Assembly: GCA_963989245.1 (NCBI GenBank)
Contig: OZ022339.1
Location: 18,060,662 to 18,124,661 of the forward strand
From: Nansenia antarctica
Lineage: Eukaryota; Chordata; Actinopteri; Argentiniformes; Microstomatidae
Direction: 5' to 3'
Length of the DNA stretch: 64,000 nucleotides
Below, one piece after another: positions 35,560 to 63,738 of the stretch (its first letter is position 1; each line of letters starts with the position of its first letter). The notes under the pieces were generated by a model, which was not told the DNA's origin, ran no database searches, and worked only from the letters and a program-made list of their open reading frames with translations. The translations under genes and the position numbers were made by a program.

Positions 35560-37594
35560 AGGCCTGGGAGGGCCGTGGGGACACTTTTAAAAATTCGCTT
35601 TCAGTGATTTCAACCAAAAACATTCATTTCGACCCCTAAATAAATACATACATACATAAGTTGTAGCCTATTACTCCTATACACCTTTATGAGCGTAAAA
35701 ACGTGTTCTAGCTCTTAATAATAATAATAATAATAATACATGTATTTTATAAGGCGCCTTTCATGGCACTCAAGGTCGCCGTACAAAAACACATCTAAAA
35801 ACAGCCACACAATTCAAAACACAAAATACATAGAAATATACAGTATAAAACATAGCCAGTTAATATCATAACATTACTATATACCGATTTTGTAAACAAA
35901 TTAAAGCTTCAGATATTGTTTTGAATGGTAATTGTTCCTATCAGTAAATGTGATTCCTTGAGCACAAGAGAGTGGTCATATAAATAATATGCATTTCCCC
36001 CCATTGTTTACATTGTGTAAAACTTAAATCACTGATGCTTAATCTATGCTAATGCTAGATGATGATGGTTGTGACATACTATCAAATGGGGATATCACAC
36101 AATGAATGGAGAAAAAAAAAGTGATATATAATGCCAAAAATCTATCAATACAGTATGCAAGAGTCAGAAAGGTCTCCTGTGCATGTGCATAAGATTTGAA
36201 TCAATTAGGCTGGCGGATGTTGCAAGTGCCCAGAGCACAGTGCTAAGCCCAATTTATGGTCAGTCAGTCCACTATTGAGTAACCATAATCACGGAGGCTT
36301 CTTCTCATTGACCTGACCAGTGTTCATGTTTGTTCATTGGTTTAATGAGTTCACTACTAGGCTAAAAAAAGCTCTCCAATCAATTCTATGGTGTTGTGAA
36401 TGTACAGTAATTAGGTAAAAAAATAGTGATCCTTCTGGTGTGGCTACAGTTGACATTTGAGTTGTTTGGAGTTCACTATCTCATCTCTGATTGGGAGATG
36501 AATGAAATGTGCAGACATACCATTATATAGAATGCAAGGGAATGATCAAGGGGAATGGAACATGTTCTCTGTGAACAAGGCCTAGGCAAAGAGGAATGAT
36601 ATATTGCAACCCAAGCAACCCTAAATATACTGCAGCACAGATGATGTTTCATGCCAACAATCTATGACCAGTGTCAGTGACCAACAACACAAAAAAACAA
36701 CTGCATGTCACAGTCACAGGACCATCACAACTCTATGCATAGTCGTTGACCAGCTCTTCCACAACCTTATTAAAGCAAAAAAAACGTAGTGGTCATTAGG
36801 CTACTTAAGTTTTTGCATCATTGAATCGCTCACGCAATTGCTTGTAGGACAGAGTGTAATAAAGCTTCTCTTTTTGCCTGCGCTTTATTGAGTCATTAAG
36901 AAACGTTTTTCTTGATTTGGTCTGTTAGGAAACTTTGGTTTTTATTAGACATCAAATGAAACATACACAAGAGACACAAGAGAGCATACAACATATCAAT
37001 GGAGAGAATTATTCAAACAAGGCAAAGTACATACAATAACTTCAAAGAGATGGCTTCCTAATGATGAACCGTTGAAAACATTAATGTACATTACAGGTAG
37101 GTATACTGTATATTGGCATGGTCCCATTTCAGTGCAGTATAGTGGACAAGAGGGGGGGGGGACAAACACAAGGAACAAACCTAGAAGAATATACCTATAC
37201 AATTTTATCAGAAGATTACACACTGTTTAGCAAAGAAGATTCACCCTTCACAACGTATACAGTAAACAGTCATAATGCATACTTCCTTGCATTTACTCTC
37301 AAAGCATCATCATTGAATGATGTTCAAAGAAATGGCGTTTAGACTAAAAGCTGTGTTAGGGGGCTTCATCCTTATGTTCTGGTCCGTTATCCATTCCTCG
37401 TGTTGCTGTGGTTACAGGTCTAGTCTCTGTAGTTTCACTTTCCTGTATCAATGGGTCTTCCCCCTGTTGAGGACCTGGAGGACTGGGAACAAGAACAATC
37501 AGTAGCTCTACGACCCAAACACCCCAAAGCCTGATTTAGTACTAGTACTCTGACACGCTTGTGACCACCTGCTTTATGACTTTAGGCATGAATG

Positions 37595-37596
<2 letters not shown>
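35560..37596. other. Intergenic region between TRP gene and ubr2
   Basis: A LINE/SINE-like tail (AATAATAAT, GGCGCCTTTCATGGCACTCA) at 35705-35800; otherwise no gene or repeat recognised. Confidence 0.5.
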
Positions 37597-37642
<46 letters not shown>

Positions 37643-37922
37643 CACACAGTGAAAGAGAAACATCAATGGTACTGCACCTGTGTGGTGAAGCGTTGGCGGT
37701 CTCTGACCCAGTGTGTTCTGTAGCCGGGACCTGTAATCCACAGGCAACATCTGTGTGGAGACAAGAACCCATACAATCATTATATTGGGTCATATAGTGA
37801 TACACAGCTAATTCGAGCATAGCGATACACACACAGGAAACAGGGTCCGACAGGTGAATAGAATAAGAAATAAAAAAGAATAATAAACTAAATATATTAG
37901 TCAGATTCAGATTCAGATAACG

Positions 37923-37928
37923 TTTATT
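37923..37928 (-). terminator. TRP gene poly(A) signal candidate
   Basis: AATAAA about 430 nt past the TAG. Another AATAAA at 38076-38081 falls in a LINE tail, so the choice is open. Confidence 0.3.
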
Positions 37929-38039
37929 GCCATTATGCACACATATAGGAATTTGCTTAGTAGTAGTATATTAGTAATAGTTATCTTATTCATGTGTAAT
38001 AAGAATAAAGACATCCATGTTGCTCCTAGTGCTAGTGTA

Positions 38040-38262
38040 AATGTTCTATTTACTTCTTACATTTGTTTCTCTTCTTTTATTGTATTTTATCTTTACCTTC
38101 TTTTTACTGTTTTATCTACCTCCCCTGCTTTTATATTAATGTTATGCTTGTATATGTTTTTATATTCACTTTATGTTTTTATCCCTGTTGTAAAGCACTT
38201 TGAGCTGCATTTCTTGTATGAAAGGTGCTATATAAATAAAGCTTTACTTACTTACTAGTGTG
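38040..38262 (+). mobile_element. LINE 3' tail, (CTTA)n type, copy 1
   Basis: Ends GTAAAGCACTTTGAGCTGCA and CTATATAAATAAAGC followed by TTACTTAC. Same family at 43280-43503, 46600-46830 (inverted) and 56221-56415. Confidence 0.7.
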
Positions 38263-38356
38263 AATCATGTATTTATACAGACTTAGTTGTTCTCTGGTCA
38301 CATCTTAGGATCTGTTTTAAAGAGCAGGTCTTTGTGAGGTGAGGTGGTGGGTCGTA

Positions 38357-54336
<15,980 letters not shown>

Positions 54337-54597
54337 CCTGCGGCGGTCCCGGCCCAGAGGTCTTCCAGTCTCTCAGGACAGAACCACTACTAATCACTGC
54401 TGCATTTGATGATTCTCTCACTGAAAGCTGCTGTCAGTCAGAACACAGGTCATCAGAACATTCCAGTCCGCTAAAGCCTTAATGTACTTTTAACAGTAGA
54501 TGATTTATCTTGTTGTTGTTGTTATGGATATTTGTAAGCAATGTGATGTCTGTATGTAATGTTTATAATTGTCTGTATGTATATAATGTTGATAATT

Positions 54598-54790
54598 CGT
54601 GAGCTTAGAATTATAAGGTTCTATCTCCGTTTAGGGTACTTCAGAGATATTGAGCGTCAAAGTTTTTGAAAAATTCAACTTTTAAAAAATAACACCACAC
54701 AGGCATTAATAAACACCTAATGGATCAGATTATGTAAAAAACAAAATGTTGACCAAAAATGGAGATAGAACCTTATAATTCTAACGTCAC
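54598..54790 (+). mobile_element. GTGAGCTTAGAAT MITE, copy 6
   Basis: Copy with an internal deletion, inserted in a LINE-like tail (54460-54880, ending GGGGATCCTAATAAA). Flanks read AATTCGTGA and TCACGAATT. Confidence 0.82.
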
Positions 54791-54889
54791 GAATTGTTCA
54801 TGGTTGATGTTTGTGTCGGACCCCAGGAAGACTAGCTGATGTCATGCTGTTACCTAACGGGGATCCTAATAAACAAAACGAAACAAAGT

Positions 54890-56180
54890 GATCCAGGCGA
54901 ATGATGAGTGACAAAACGAAACAATAAGGAGGAGCACTTGCAGGGCTTCACATACCCTCTGACAAACAAACAAGATCACAGCAAAATATGAACTATGATA
55001 AATGGTTGTAGGAGTGTATCTCCAAAACCCAAGGTAAACAACAGAAGCCATGAACAAAAATAAATACCACGGCACTCAATTTGGTGAAGAAGGTTAAAAC
55101 GCCATTATCGGGCAGCTTACCACCGAGAGACGAGGGGTGGATTGTTTTCAGTCAGATATCGGCGAAGGACAAAGTGTTTTCCTTTATGCCATTTGTTGAC
55201 TAGTGAGCTAATGCTGAGTGCAGCTTTGTATATCACCATGTCCTTGTTACACAACAGTCTGAACAACCTTTATCTCAAAAGTCGAGAGTCTCACAGCAAA
55301 CATCTTTCTCTAACAATGTTTAACTGCATTGGAGTGTATGCAAGCTGTTAAGACACCAGCTGTAGGATAAACGTGTGGACATGTTTATGGCGTCCTTATC
55401 TGCGGAAGGTGTGCTCAGGGTGGATGGTTTAAAGGCTGTTTTTAGAGTACAGGTAATCACATGTACACACACTGGCTGACAATCACTTCACTTCACTCCA
55501 GGGACAGTAGGTCCTGGATATTAAGGGGTAACCAGGCCCCGGTTGAAGTACCATGCGAACCGAGTGAGAAGGGGAGGACATTGCGGGTGGGGTAGCGTGC
55601 ACGGCAGGGTGGGGTAGCGTGCACGGCAGGACTGTGAACTCAGGCCAGGGGGAGTCCGGTGCAGGTCCCACGTTAGCGTGCCTCCACTCACAAGGGGCGC
55701 TAAAAGAATGATGTTACGAAATATTGTATGAAAATAATAGTATCAGAAAAGGGATAGTTGAGTAAAGCGCCCCGGAGCAACTGGTCCAGGCAGAGTGCTC
55801 CCTGGCTTGGTATCACTCAAATATCACTTGCAAACTTTGTAATTTTTATTTTCTTACTATGCTCCTCTAGCTGTATTTTTAAATAATGTATGTAAAGCAC
55901 TTTGAATTGCCCCTGTTGTATGAAATGTGCTATACAAATAAACTTGCCTTGCCTTGCTTAGATTAGGTATTGTGATAGTCTTATCATGTAGTTGTACTTT
56001 AATCTGAGGCCCCTATCAACACATGGCATCACTGAGCATGATTGGGTCGAGCAGATCATTGATTGTCAGGACAGGGTTGCCTGTATGATAGAATCAGAAG
56101 AAGAGCAGTGTCTTGGAGAGGATGTCCTCCTCAATGGAAAGGGCAGTGGTAAACCCTTGTGGTGTCGTGGCTGGGTATTT
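54890..56180. other. Intergenic region between prkn and TRP gene
   Basis: A short LINE-like tail at 55880-55960 (TAAAGCACTTTGAATTGCCC). A 20-bp direct repeat (GGGGTAGCGTGCACGGCAGG) at 55590-55630. No exon seen; the TRP promoter may lie here. Confidence 0.4.
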
Positions 56181-56220
56181 AGAACGTCACTTGTGTGGGG
56201 GGGTTAAGACCGTGTTATTG

Positions 56221-56415
56221 AATGGTTTATCTGTTGACTTCTTACATTTGTTTCTCTTCTTTTATTGTATTTTATCTTGACCTTCCTTTTACTGTTTGCT
56301 TTTATATTCATTTTATGCTTGTCTATGCTTTTATATTCACTTTATGTTTTTATCTCCCTGTTGTAAAGCACCTTGAGCTGCATTTCTTAAAGCTTCACTT
56401 ACTTACTTACTTACG
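56221..56415 (+). mobile_element. LINE 3' tail, (CTTA)n type, copy 4
   Basis: Copy with small deletions; ends in (CTTA)4. Confidence 0.66.
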
Positions 56416-56492
56416 ATGGTCTCGCATGTGTGCCAGAGACCCCTTTCTGAGGGGATTGTAGTGTTTAAGATGGCTAACAGCCGTGGAAAGGT

Positions 56493-56795
56493 AAATGGTA
56501 AATGGACTGCACTTATATAGCGCCTCTATCCAAAGCAGCCTTTGGATAGAGGCGGCCTCTCATTCACCCATTCACCCACAGCCAGCACCCATTCACACAC
56601 ACACATTCACACACCAATGGCTGCAAGCTACCATGCAAGGCGCCGGCCGGCCCGCTCACTGGGAGCAATTTGGGGTTCAGTGTCTTGCCCAAGGACACTT
56701 CGACATGTGGCCAGCCGGGGCTCGAACCGCCGATCTGCCAACCTTGTTGCGATCATTAGACAGCGGCTCTACCTCCTGAGCCACAGCCGCCCCCC
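56493..56795 (-). mobile_element. tRNA-derived SINE, copy 4
   Basis: Inverted full-length copy with a short internal inversion-like repeat near GGATAGAGGC. Downstream of prkn. Confidence 0.86.
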
Positions 56796-56854
56796 TAACG
56801 TGAAGGTAAATGATGTCACCACTGGAGAGTCTCTGAGAGGTCAGGTCACACAGC

Positions 56855-56860
56855 TTTATT
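56855..56860 (-). terminator. prkn poly(A) signal candidate
   Basis: AATAAA on the minus strand 85 nt beyond the prkn stop codon; the nearest canonical hexamer I found. Confidence 0.55.
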
Positions 56861-56944
56861 GAGTCTTTTAAACGCGGGAGGTGATGGGTTCCAGTCCCTG
56901 TGTGGCAGCGTCACATCCTGCTGTTGTTGTGTTCGTTCCATCAG

Positions 56945-57054
56945 TCAGCCGAACCAGTGGTTCCCCATGCAGTCTCTGTTCCACTCCACGCGACACAGCC
57001 AGCACCACTCGAACCTACACTGGGCGCGCGGACACACCATGTGCATGCAGCCAC
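56945..57054 (-). CDS. prkn: prkn last exon (RING2 active site, stop)
   Basis: GGCMHMVCPRAQCRFEWCWL then VEWNRDCMGNHWFG and TGA. Holds the catalytic Cys-His-Glu set. Confidence 0.96.
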
Positions 57055-58258
57055 CTGGAAACACAGCACAGGAACACAACATAGCGTAACATAGCTAGTA
57101 CAGAAGCTAACAGGAACGGCTAGGCCTAGGATTACAGGGGGGGGGGGGAAGGTATATGAAAAGAAAAGAGCGCAATATGAAAACGGGACAGAGAGAGGGG
57201 TAGAGTGAGAGAGAGTGGATAGAGAGAGAGAGTGGTTAACGAGAGAGTGGGTAGTGAGAGAGAGAGAGAGAGTGGGTACAGTGAGAGAGAGGGGGTAGAG
57301 TGAGAGTGGGTAGAGTGAGAGAGAGTGGGCAGAGTGAGAGAGAGAGTGGGTAGAGTGAGAGAGAGTGGGCAGAGTGAGAGAGAGTGGTTAGTGAGAGAGG
57401 GGGTAGAGTGAGAGAGTGGGTAGAGTGAGAGAGAGTGGGCAGAGTGAGAGAGAGAGTGGGTAGAGTGAGAGAGAGTGGGTAGAGTGAGAGAGGAGAGAGT
57501 GGGTAGAGTGAGAGAGAGTGGGCAGAGTGAGAGAGAGAGGGGGTAGAGTGAGAGAGTGGGTAGAGTGAGAGAGGAGAGAGTGGGTAGAGTGAGAGAGTGG
57601 GTCGAGTGAGAGAGCACCTCACCGTTCTTCTCCACGGGGATCTTGCACTGCGGACAGGGACGGGTGGTGTCGTCGATGGTCTCTCGGGAGGCCTGCTCCC
57701 ACCGAGCCCGAAGAGCCGCCTCCTCATCCACCACATACCCCTGAGACCCCGGAGGGGAGACAGAGAGACATACTTCAGAATCAGAAGTAATATCATACTA
57801 TGAACTAATACATCTTCATATAAAACACTTTATCTCGGCTACACCGACAGGACAGGTTCGAGAAATCGATGGGAGGAACTAAGTCGATCGAAAGAGGGTC
57901 GGTTAAAGATGAAAGCCACCTTGTGGTGAAACTGTAATACACGGTGCCTTACTCACCAGTAAACCCATCTTCTTCTACAGATGACTACAGATCTCCTTCT
58001 ACAGATGACTGTATATTATTGTCCTGTTTCCGTTTGAGTCCCTCTCCAGTATTTACAGACTGGCCTTGGCTCAGATGCTAACAGATGCTAACAGATGCTA
58101 ACACATGCTAACACATGCTAACACATGCTAACACATGCTAACAGATGCTAACTCAGATTGATTGGGTTACCTGCAGAGCCCCTCCCGAGGTTGGCGTTGA
58201 CCTCACTCGACACCCCCCCTGGTGGAACTCCTCCTTGCAGTCCCGACAGAAGACAAAC
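56945..58258 (-). CDS. prkn: prkn, parkin RBR E3 ligase, last three exons (gene span)
   Basis: Parkin ubiquitinates outer mitochondrial membrane proteins after PINK1 activation. The three exons encode the end of the IBR domain, the REP tether and the catalytic RING2 (Rcat). Exon sizes are 87, 118 and 110 nt; the 118-nt exon equals what I recall for human PRKN exon 11. Catalytic Cys and His (NGGCMHM) and Glu (RFEWCW), corresponding to human C431, H433 and E444, are present, as is the REP tryptophan in ARWEQAS (human W403). The C-terminus is WFG-stop where human has WFDV. Earlier exons lie beyond the right edge. Confidence 0.96.
57190..57612. repeat. GAGAGAGTGGGTAGAGT minisatellite next to prkn donor
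   Basis: Purine-rich units of about 19-24 bp, 11 bp from a prkn exon. Confidence 0.9.
57623..57740 (-). CDS. prkn: prkn exon (REP and start of RING2)
   Basis: GYVVDEEAALRARWEQASRE then TTRPCPQCKIPVEKN. The donor lies 11 bp from a GA-rich minisatellite. Confidence 0.96.
58172..58258 (-). CDS. prkn: prkn exon (end of IBR)
   Basis: FVFCRDCKEEFHQGGCRVRS then TPTSGGALQ. Cysteines and the H of the IBR zinc site are kept. Acceptor cccgcag, donor GTAACC, phase 0 at both ends. Confidence 0.93.
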
Positions 58259-58389
58259 TGCGGGAAGACACGTTATCAGTCAACACCACCCCTTCAGAGG
58301 GCGCTTAAGAGGCGTAGCACACTAAGGCGGCGCATACTAGATTATCACAAAGGTGCCCGGATAGATTCCAGCCATCGACATTATCCTGC

Positions 58390-60752
58390 CTGTCATCCCC
58401 CTTCTGTCTCACCCATCCTTCCTGTCATCCCCCCTCTGTCTCTCACCCATCCTTCCTGTCATCCCTCCTCTGTCTCTCACCCATCCTTCCTGTCATCCCT
58501 CCTCTGTCTCTCACCCATCCTTCCTGTCATCCCCCCTCTGTCTCACCCATCCTTCCTGTCATCCCCCCTCTGTCTCTCACCCATCCTTCCTGTCATCCCC
58601 CCTCTGTCTCACCCATCCTTCCTGTCATCCCCCCTCTGTCTCTCACCCATCCTGCCTGTCAGCCCCCCTCGGTCTCACCCATCCTTCCTGTCATCCCTCC
58701 TCTGTCTCTCACCCATCCTGCCTGTCATCCCTCCTCTGTCTCTCACCCATCCTTCCTGTCATCCCTCCTCTGTCTCTCACCCATCCTTCCTGTCATCCCC
58801 CCTCTGTCTCTCACCCATCCTTCCCGTCATCCCCCCTCTGTCTCACCCATCCTGCCTGTCATCCCTCCTCTGTCTCTCACCCATCCTGCCTGTCATCCCT
58901 CCTCTGTCTCTCACCCATCCTTCCTGTCATCCCTCCTCTGTCTCACCCATCCTTCCTGTCATCCCCCCTCTGTCTCTCACCCATCCTGCCTGTCATCCCT
59001 CCTCTGTCTCTCACCCATCCTGCCTGTCATCCCCCCTCTGTCTCTCACCCATCCTGCCTGTCATCCCTCCTCTGTCTCACCCATCCTGCCTGTCATCCCC
59101 CCTCTGTCTCACCCATCCTGCCTGTCATCCCTCCTCTGTCTCTCACCCATCCTTCCTGTCACCCCCCCTCTGTCTCTCACCCATCCTGCCTGTCACCCCT
59201 CCTCTGTCTCTCACCCATCCTTCCTGTCACCCCCCCTCTGTCTCTCACCCATCCTGCCTGTCACCCCTCCTCTGTCTCTCACCCATCCTGCCTGTCATCC
59301 CTCCTCTGTCTCTCACCCATCCTTCCTGTCTCTCACCCATCCTTCCTGTCATCCCCCCTCTGTCTCTCACCCATCCTTCCTGTCATCCCCCCTCTGTCTC
59401 TCACCCATCCTTCCTGTCATCCCTCCTCTGTCTCTCACCCATCCTTCCTGTCATCCCTCCTCTGTCTCTCACCCATCCTTCCTGTCATCCCCCCTCTGTC
59501 TCTCACCCATCCTGCCTGTCATCCCTCCTCTGTCTCTCACCCATCCTGCCTGTCATCCCTCCTCTGTCTCTCACCCATCCTGCCTGTCATCCCCCCTCTG
59601 TCTCTCACCCATCCTTCCTGTCATCCCTCCTCTGTCTCACCCATCCTGCCTGTCATCCCTCCTCTGTCTCTCACTCATCCTTCCTGTCATCCCTCCTCTG
59701 TCTCTCACCCATCCTTCCTGTCATCCCTCCTCTGTCTCACCCATCCTTCCTGTCATCCCTCCTCTGTCTCTCACCCATCCTTCCTGTCATCCCTCCTCTG
59801 TCTCTCACCCATCCTTCCTGTCATCCCTCCTCTGTCTCTCACCCATCCTTCCTGTCATCCCCCCTCTGTCTCTCACCCATCCTGCCTGTCATCCCTCCTC
59901 TGTCTCTCACCCATCCTGCCTGTCATCCCCCCTCTGTCTCTCACCCATCCTGCCTGTCATCCCTCCTCTGTCTCTCACCCATCCTTCCTGTCATCCCCCC
60001 TCTGTCTCTCACCCATCCTGCCTGTCATCCCTCCTCTGTCTCTCACCCATCCTTCCTGTCATCCCCCCTCTGTCTCTCACCCATCCTGCCTGTCATCCCT
60101 CCTCTGTCTCTCACCCATCCTTCCTGTCATCCCCCCTCTGTCTCTCACCCATCCTTCCTGTCATACCCCCTCTGTCTCTCACCCATCCTTCCTGTCATCC
60201 CCCCTCTGTCTCACCCATCCTTCCTGTCATCCCCCCTCTGTCTCTCACCCATCCTTCCTGTCATCCCTCCTCTGTCTCTCACCCATCCTTCCTGTCATCC
60301 CCCCTCTGTCTCTCACCCATCCTTCCTGTCATCCCTCCTCTGTCTCTCACCCATCCTGCCTGTCATCCCTCCTCTGTCTCTCATCCATCCTTCCTGTCAT
60401 CCCCCCTCTGTCTCACCCATCCTGCCTGTCATCCCCCCTCTGTCTCTCACCCATCCTGCCTGTCATCCCTCCTCTGTCTCTCACCCATCCTTCCTGTCAT
60501 CCCCCCTCTGTCTCTCACCCATCCTGCCTGTCATCCCTCCTCTGTCTCACCCATCCTGCCTGTCATCCCTCCTCTGTCTCTCACCCATCCTTCCTGTCAT
60601 CCCCCCTCTGTCTCTCACCCATCCTGCCTGTCATCCCCCCTCTGTCTCTCACCCATCCTTCCTGTCATCCCTCCTCTGTCTCTCACCCATCCTGCCTGTC
60701 ATCCCCCCTCTGTCTCACCCATCCTGCCTGTCATCCCCCCTCTGTCTCACCC
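58390..60752. repeat. 34-bp minisatellite, main block
   Basis: Unit CCCATCCTTCCTGTCATCCC plus CCCTCTGTCTCTCA with 32-bp variants; about 70 units. Creates an 870-codon plus-strand frame with no gene features. Confidence 0.95.
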
Positions 60753-60926
60753 AATGAAAGAGCTACACAGAACTAGAAGATGTCTTGAGGCAGGAGTGTG
60801 CCTCAGCCATTAAGAGTGAGTGTGGGTGCCAGATATGTTCCTGATTTATCCAGCTCTTTTGTTGTTGTCGTCAATGACCAATGCAGACACAGATTTGACC
60901 ACATGGCTAGTGAAGGGCTGCATATC

Positions 60927-61124
60927 AAATGGACTGCACTTATATAGCACCTTTATCCAAAGCGCTTTACAACGGCCTCTCATTCACCCATTCACACACC
61001 AATGGCGGCAAGCTACCATGCAAGGCGCCGGCCCGCTCACTGGGAGCAATTTGGGGTTCAGTGTCTTTGGGGTTCAACCTTGCGATCATTAAACGGCAGC
61101 TCTACCTCCTGCGCCACAGCTGCC
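60927..61124 (-). mobile_element. tRNA-derived SINE, copy 5, inside the prkn minisatellite
   Basis: Inverted copy lacking the segment around the B-box. The 34-bp minisatellite resumes immediately on its far side at 61125, so the insertion (with 60757-60926) split the array. Confidence 0.83.
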
Positions 61125-61335
61125 TTCCTGTCATCCCCCCTCTGTCTCACCCATCCTTCCTGTCATCCCCCCTCTGTCTCACCCATCCTTCCTGTCATCC
61201 CTCCTCTGTCTCACCCATCCTTCCTGTCATCCCCCCTCTGTCTCTCACCCATCCTGCCTGTCATCCCTCCTCTGTCTCTCACCCATCCTTCCTGTCATCC
61301 CCCCTCTGTCTCTCACCCATCCTTCCTGTCCATCT
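61125..61335. repeat. 34-bp minisatellite, block beyond the SINE
   Basis: Six further units of the array at 58390-60752. Confidence 0.93.
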
Positions 61336-61499
61336 CTACAGTCTCTGGGCATTTCTGGATTTCTGGATAGCATTTCCGGCTATACAGGTATATATATAGT
61401 AAGTATTTGACTATAATCACTCGTGCGTTTTAATATAATATTGATGAGATTATATTATAATTGTATCAAACCAAGAAAAAAAAAGAATAAGAAAAAAAC

Positions 61500-61734
61500 C
61501 GTTGCCGTCCGGAAAAACAAATGCCGTCCGAGGGAGGACGCTGGCGTTGCTTGTTCGCCGCTTCTCCGCCCGAAATCTAGATATACTTGCAGTATCCAGA
61601 GTAGATTGTCCTACAAAGACACTTAGATTTAGATTTAGTCATCTAAAAATGAATTAGACCCCTATACTTTATTTTATTTCTTTCAGTTTGTAAACCGTCT
61701 TTGAGTGTCTAGAAAAGTGCTATATAAGTCTAAT

Positions 61735-61770
<36 letters not shown>
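61500..61770 (+). mobile_element. LINE-like tail, (ATT)n type
   Basis: Ends AAAAGTGCTATATAAGTCTA then (TTA)n. Pairs with 12400-12720. Confidence 0.62.
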
Positions 61771-62400
61771 CTAAAACATTTTTTACATTCAGTCTGAATA
61801 CTACATTTACTCTCCATTCACCAAGGTGTGTGTGCATGGTTTCCCTGACAGCAACATGTACAAGTTCCAAAAACAGACACTTGGTGGCGCCATCACTCTA
61901 CACTCCCCCTATTCCAGTATAAACAACAGATCATGTGTGAAGCTGATACACACAGGCCTGCGCCCTCCTCCCACCAGAGATTAGGGGGGCTGCTTTTTGT
62001 ATTTTTAGCTCGACTGTGTCTATTGAAGCGCAACAGTGAGTTTTGCACATCATCAAAGAGGGCTGGAGAGTTTCGAAAAGTAGAGCGTCTTGTTTTTTTT
62101 GTTTTTTATAATTCGTCTATCAGTTTTTTAAATGTATTATTATTTATCATTTTTTAAGAGTGACAGATAGCAGGCCTCCTCTGAAGGTCTGGGTGACAGA
62201 CGGCTCTTTGTTTCGCTAACTTTGTTTCCTGTACGGAGCTGTCTGTGTATGAGACGGGAGGGGGGGTGGGGGGGGCGCTTCTGGCAGACGCTTTCTTCCT
62301 CCTCCTTCTCCATCTCCCCACCTCCTCCTCTCGTGTTCTTCCCCCTCTCCTATGAGCCTTCATCATCAACTTCAGCAGAAAACTCCTTCCGTGTCGAAGT
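61771..62400. other. prkn intron, unassigned
   Basis: No exon or repeat family recognised; a poly-T rich stretch at 62090-62155. Confidence 0.4.
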
Positions 62401-62410
62401 GTTCTGTGAT

Positions 62411-62650
62411 GAGGAGGAGGAGGAGGAGGAGGAGGAGCAGGAGAGGAGGAGGAGGATGATGATGATGATGAGGATGAGGAGGAGGAGAATGAGGAGGAGG
62501 CGGAAGAGGAGGATGATGATGATGAGGAGGAGGAGGAGGAGGAGGATGATGATGAGGATGATGATGATGAGGAGGAGGAGGAGGAGGAGGAGGAGGAGGA
62601 GGAGGAGGAGGAAGAGGAGGAGGAGGAGGAGAATGATGATGATGCGCAGG
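62411..62650. repeat. GAG/GAT trinucleotide-rich purine tract
   Basis: About 240 bp with almost no pyrimidine other than T in GAT; in the prkn intron. Confidence 0.93.
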
Positions 62651-62701
62651 AACAATAAGCAGTGAGTCTTCTCGGTACTCCATACTGTCACGCCGTAGTG
62701 T

Positions 62702-62753
62702 GCTGTCACACACACACACACACATGCACATGCACACACCCCATAGGCTATTG

Positions 62754-62816
<63 letters not shown>

Positions 62817-62935
62817 ATAGTCTAGTGTCACACACAAACACATGCAAGCACCCCATAGTCTAGTGTCACACACACACACACGCGCACACATCCCATAGTC
62901 TACTGTCACTCGCACGCACGCACGCATGCACCCCC
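62702..62935. repeat. (CA)n tracts with CCCATAGTCTA spacers
   Basis: Higher-order repeat: CA tracts separated by CCATAGTCTAGTGTCAC-like spacers, four to five times. Confidence 0.85.
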
Positions 62936-63328
62936 CCCCCCCCCCATAGTCTACTGTCACACGCACGCCCACACGACCGCTCGAGCGTGGAAGACACATG
63001 AGTGTGTGGACCAGGGGTTGCAGCGGGGGCTCCAGTGGCTGATAAACCCATTTCCCCTCGCCTCCCTCCGCTGATCACAGCAGCACGGATCACAGCCCTC
63101 AGACAGACCCCTCCCTGGGAGAGGACAAACACACACACACCGCTGAACCAGCAACACCCTCGGGGACCGCCAGAGACAATTAGAAAACACAAACACAAGT
63201 AAGCTAAGGCATTAGGAAGAAGACACACACACACACGCACGCACAGGTGTGTGTGTGTGCGTGCGTGTGAGGTTTAACTAATGTGTATCAAAGTCATCCC
63301 TTCTGCCCTCCACAGACGCGCGTGTGTT

Positions 63329-63329
<1 letters not shown>

Positions 63330-63412
<83 letters not shown>

Positions 63413-63556
63413 CCTCTCTCTCCCTCTCCCTTTCCATCTCTCTCTCTCTCCCTCTCCCTTTCCATCTCTCTCTCTCTCCCTCTCTCTCCCTCTCTTTCTC
63501 TCCCTCTCTCTCTTCCTCTCTCTCCCCCTCCCTCTCTCTCTCTCTCTCATACAAGA
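63330..63556. repeat. (TC)n tract with CCC interruptions
   Basis: Pyrimidine tract of about 225 bp. Confidence 0.93.
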
Positions 63557-63667
63557 AGACAGACAAGACAAAGACCACACACACACACACACATCTGTTA
63601 TCTATAACACACAGATTGACACATAGGACCCAAACACACACACAGAGCAGCATCTCAATATTGTATT

Positions 63668-63679
<12 letters not shown>

Positions 63680-63735
<56 letters not shown>
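63680..63735. repeat. (CA)n microsatellite
   Basis: About 28 repeats in the prkn intron. Other CA/TG tracts are at 5907-5946, 25224-25272, 25489-25540, 28398-28451, 37598-37638, 47188-47230 and 62761-62814. Confidence 0.93.

Positions 63736-63738
<3 letters not shown>

Noticed and set aside
58145..60757. 870-codon plus-strand ORF
   Set aside because: Translates a 34-bp minisatellite in rotating frames; the only non-repeat part is prkn antisense.
62222..62856. Acidic or Arg-rich repeat protein
   Set aside because: GAG/GAT tract; no splice or start evidence.
62957..63240. Upstream prkn exon
   Set aside because: Translated minus-strand frames lack the RING1/IBR cysteine pattern; the exon is probably beyond the window.
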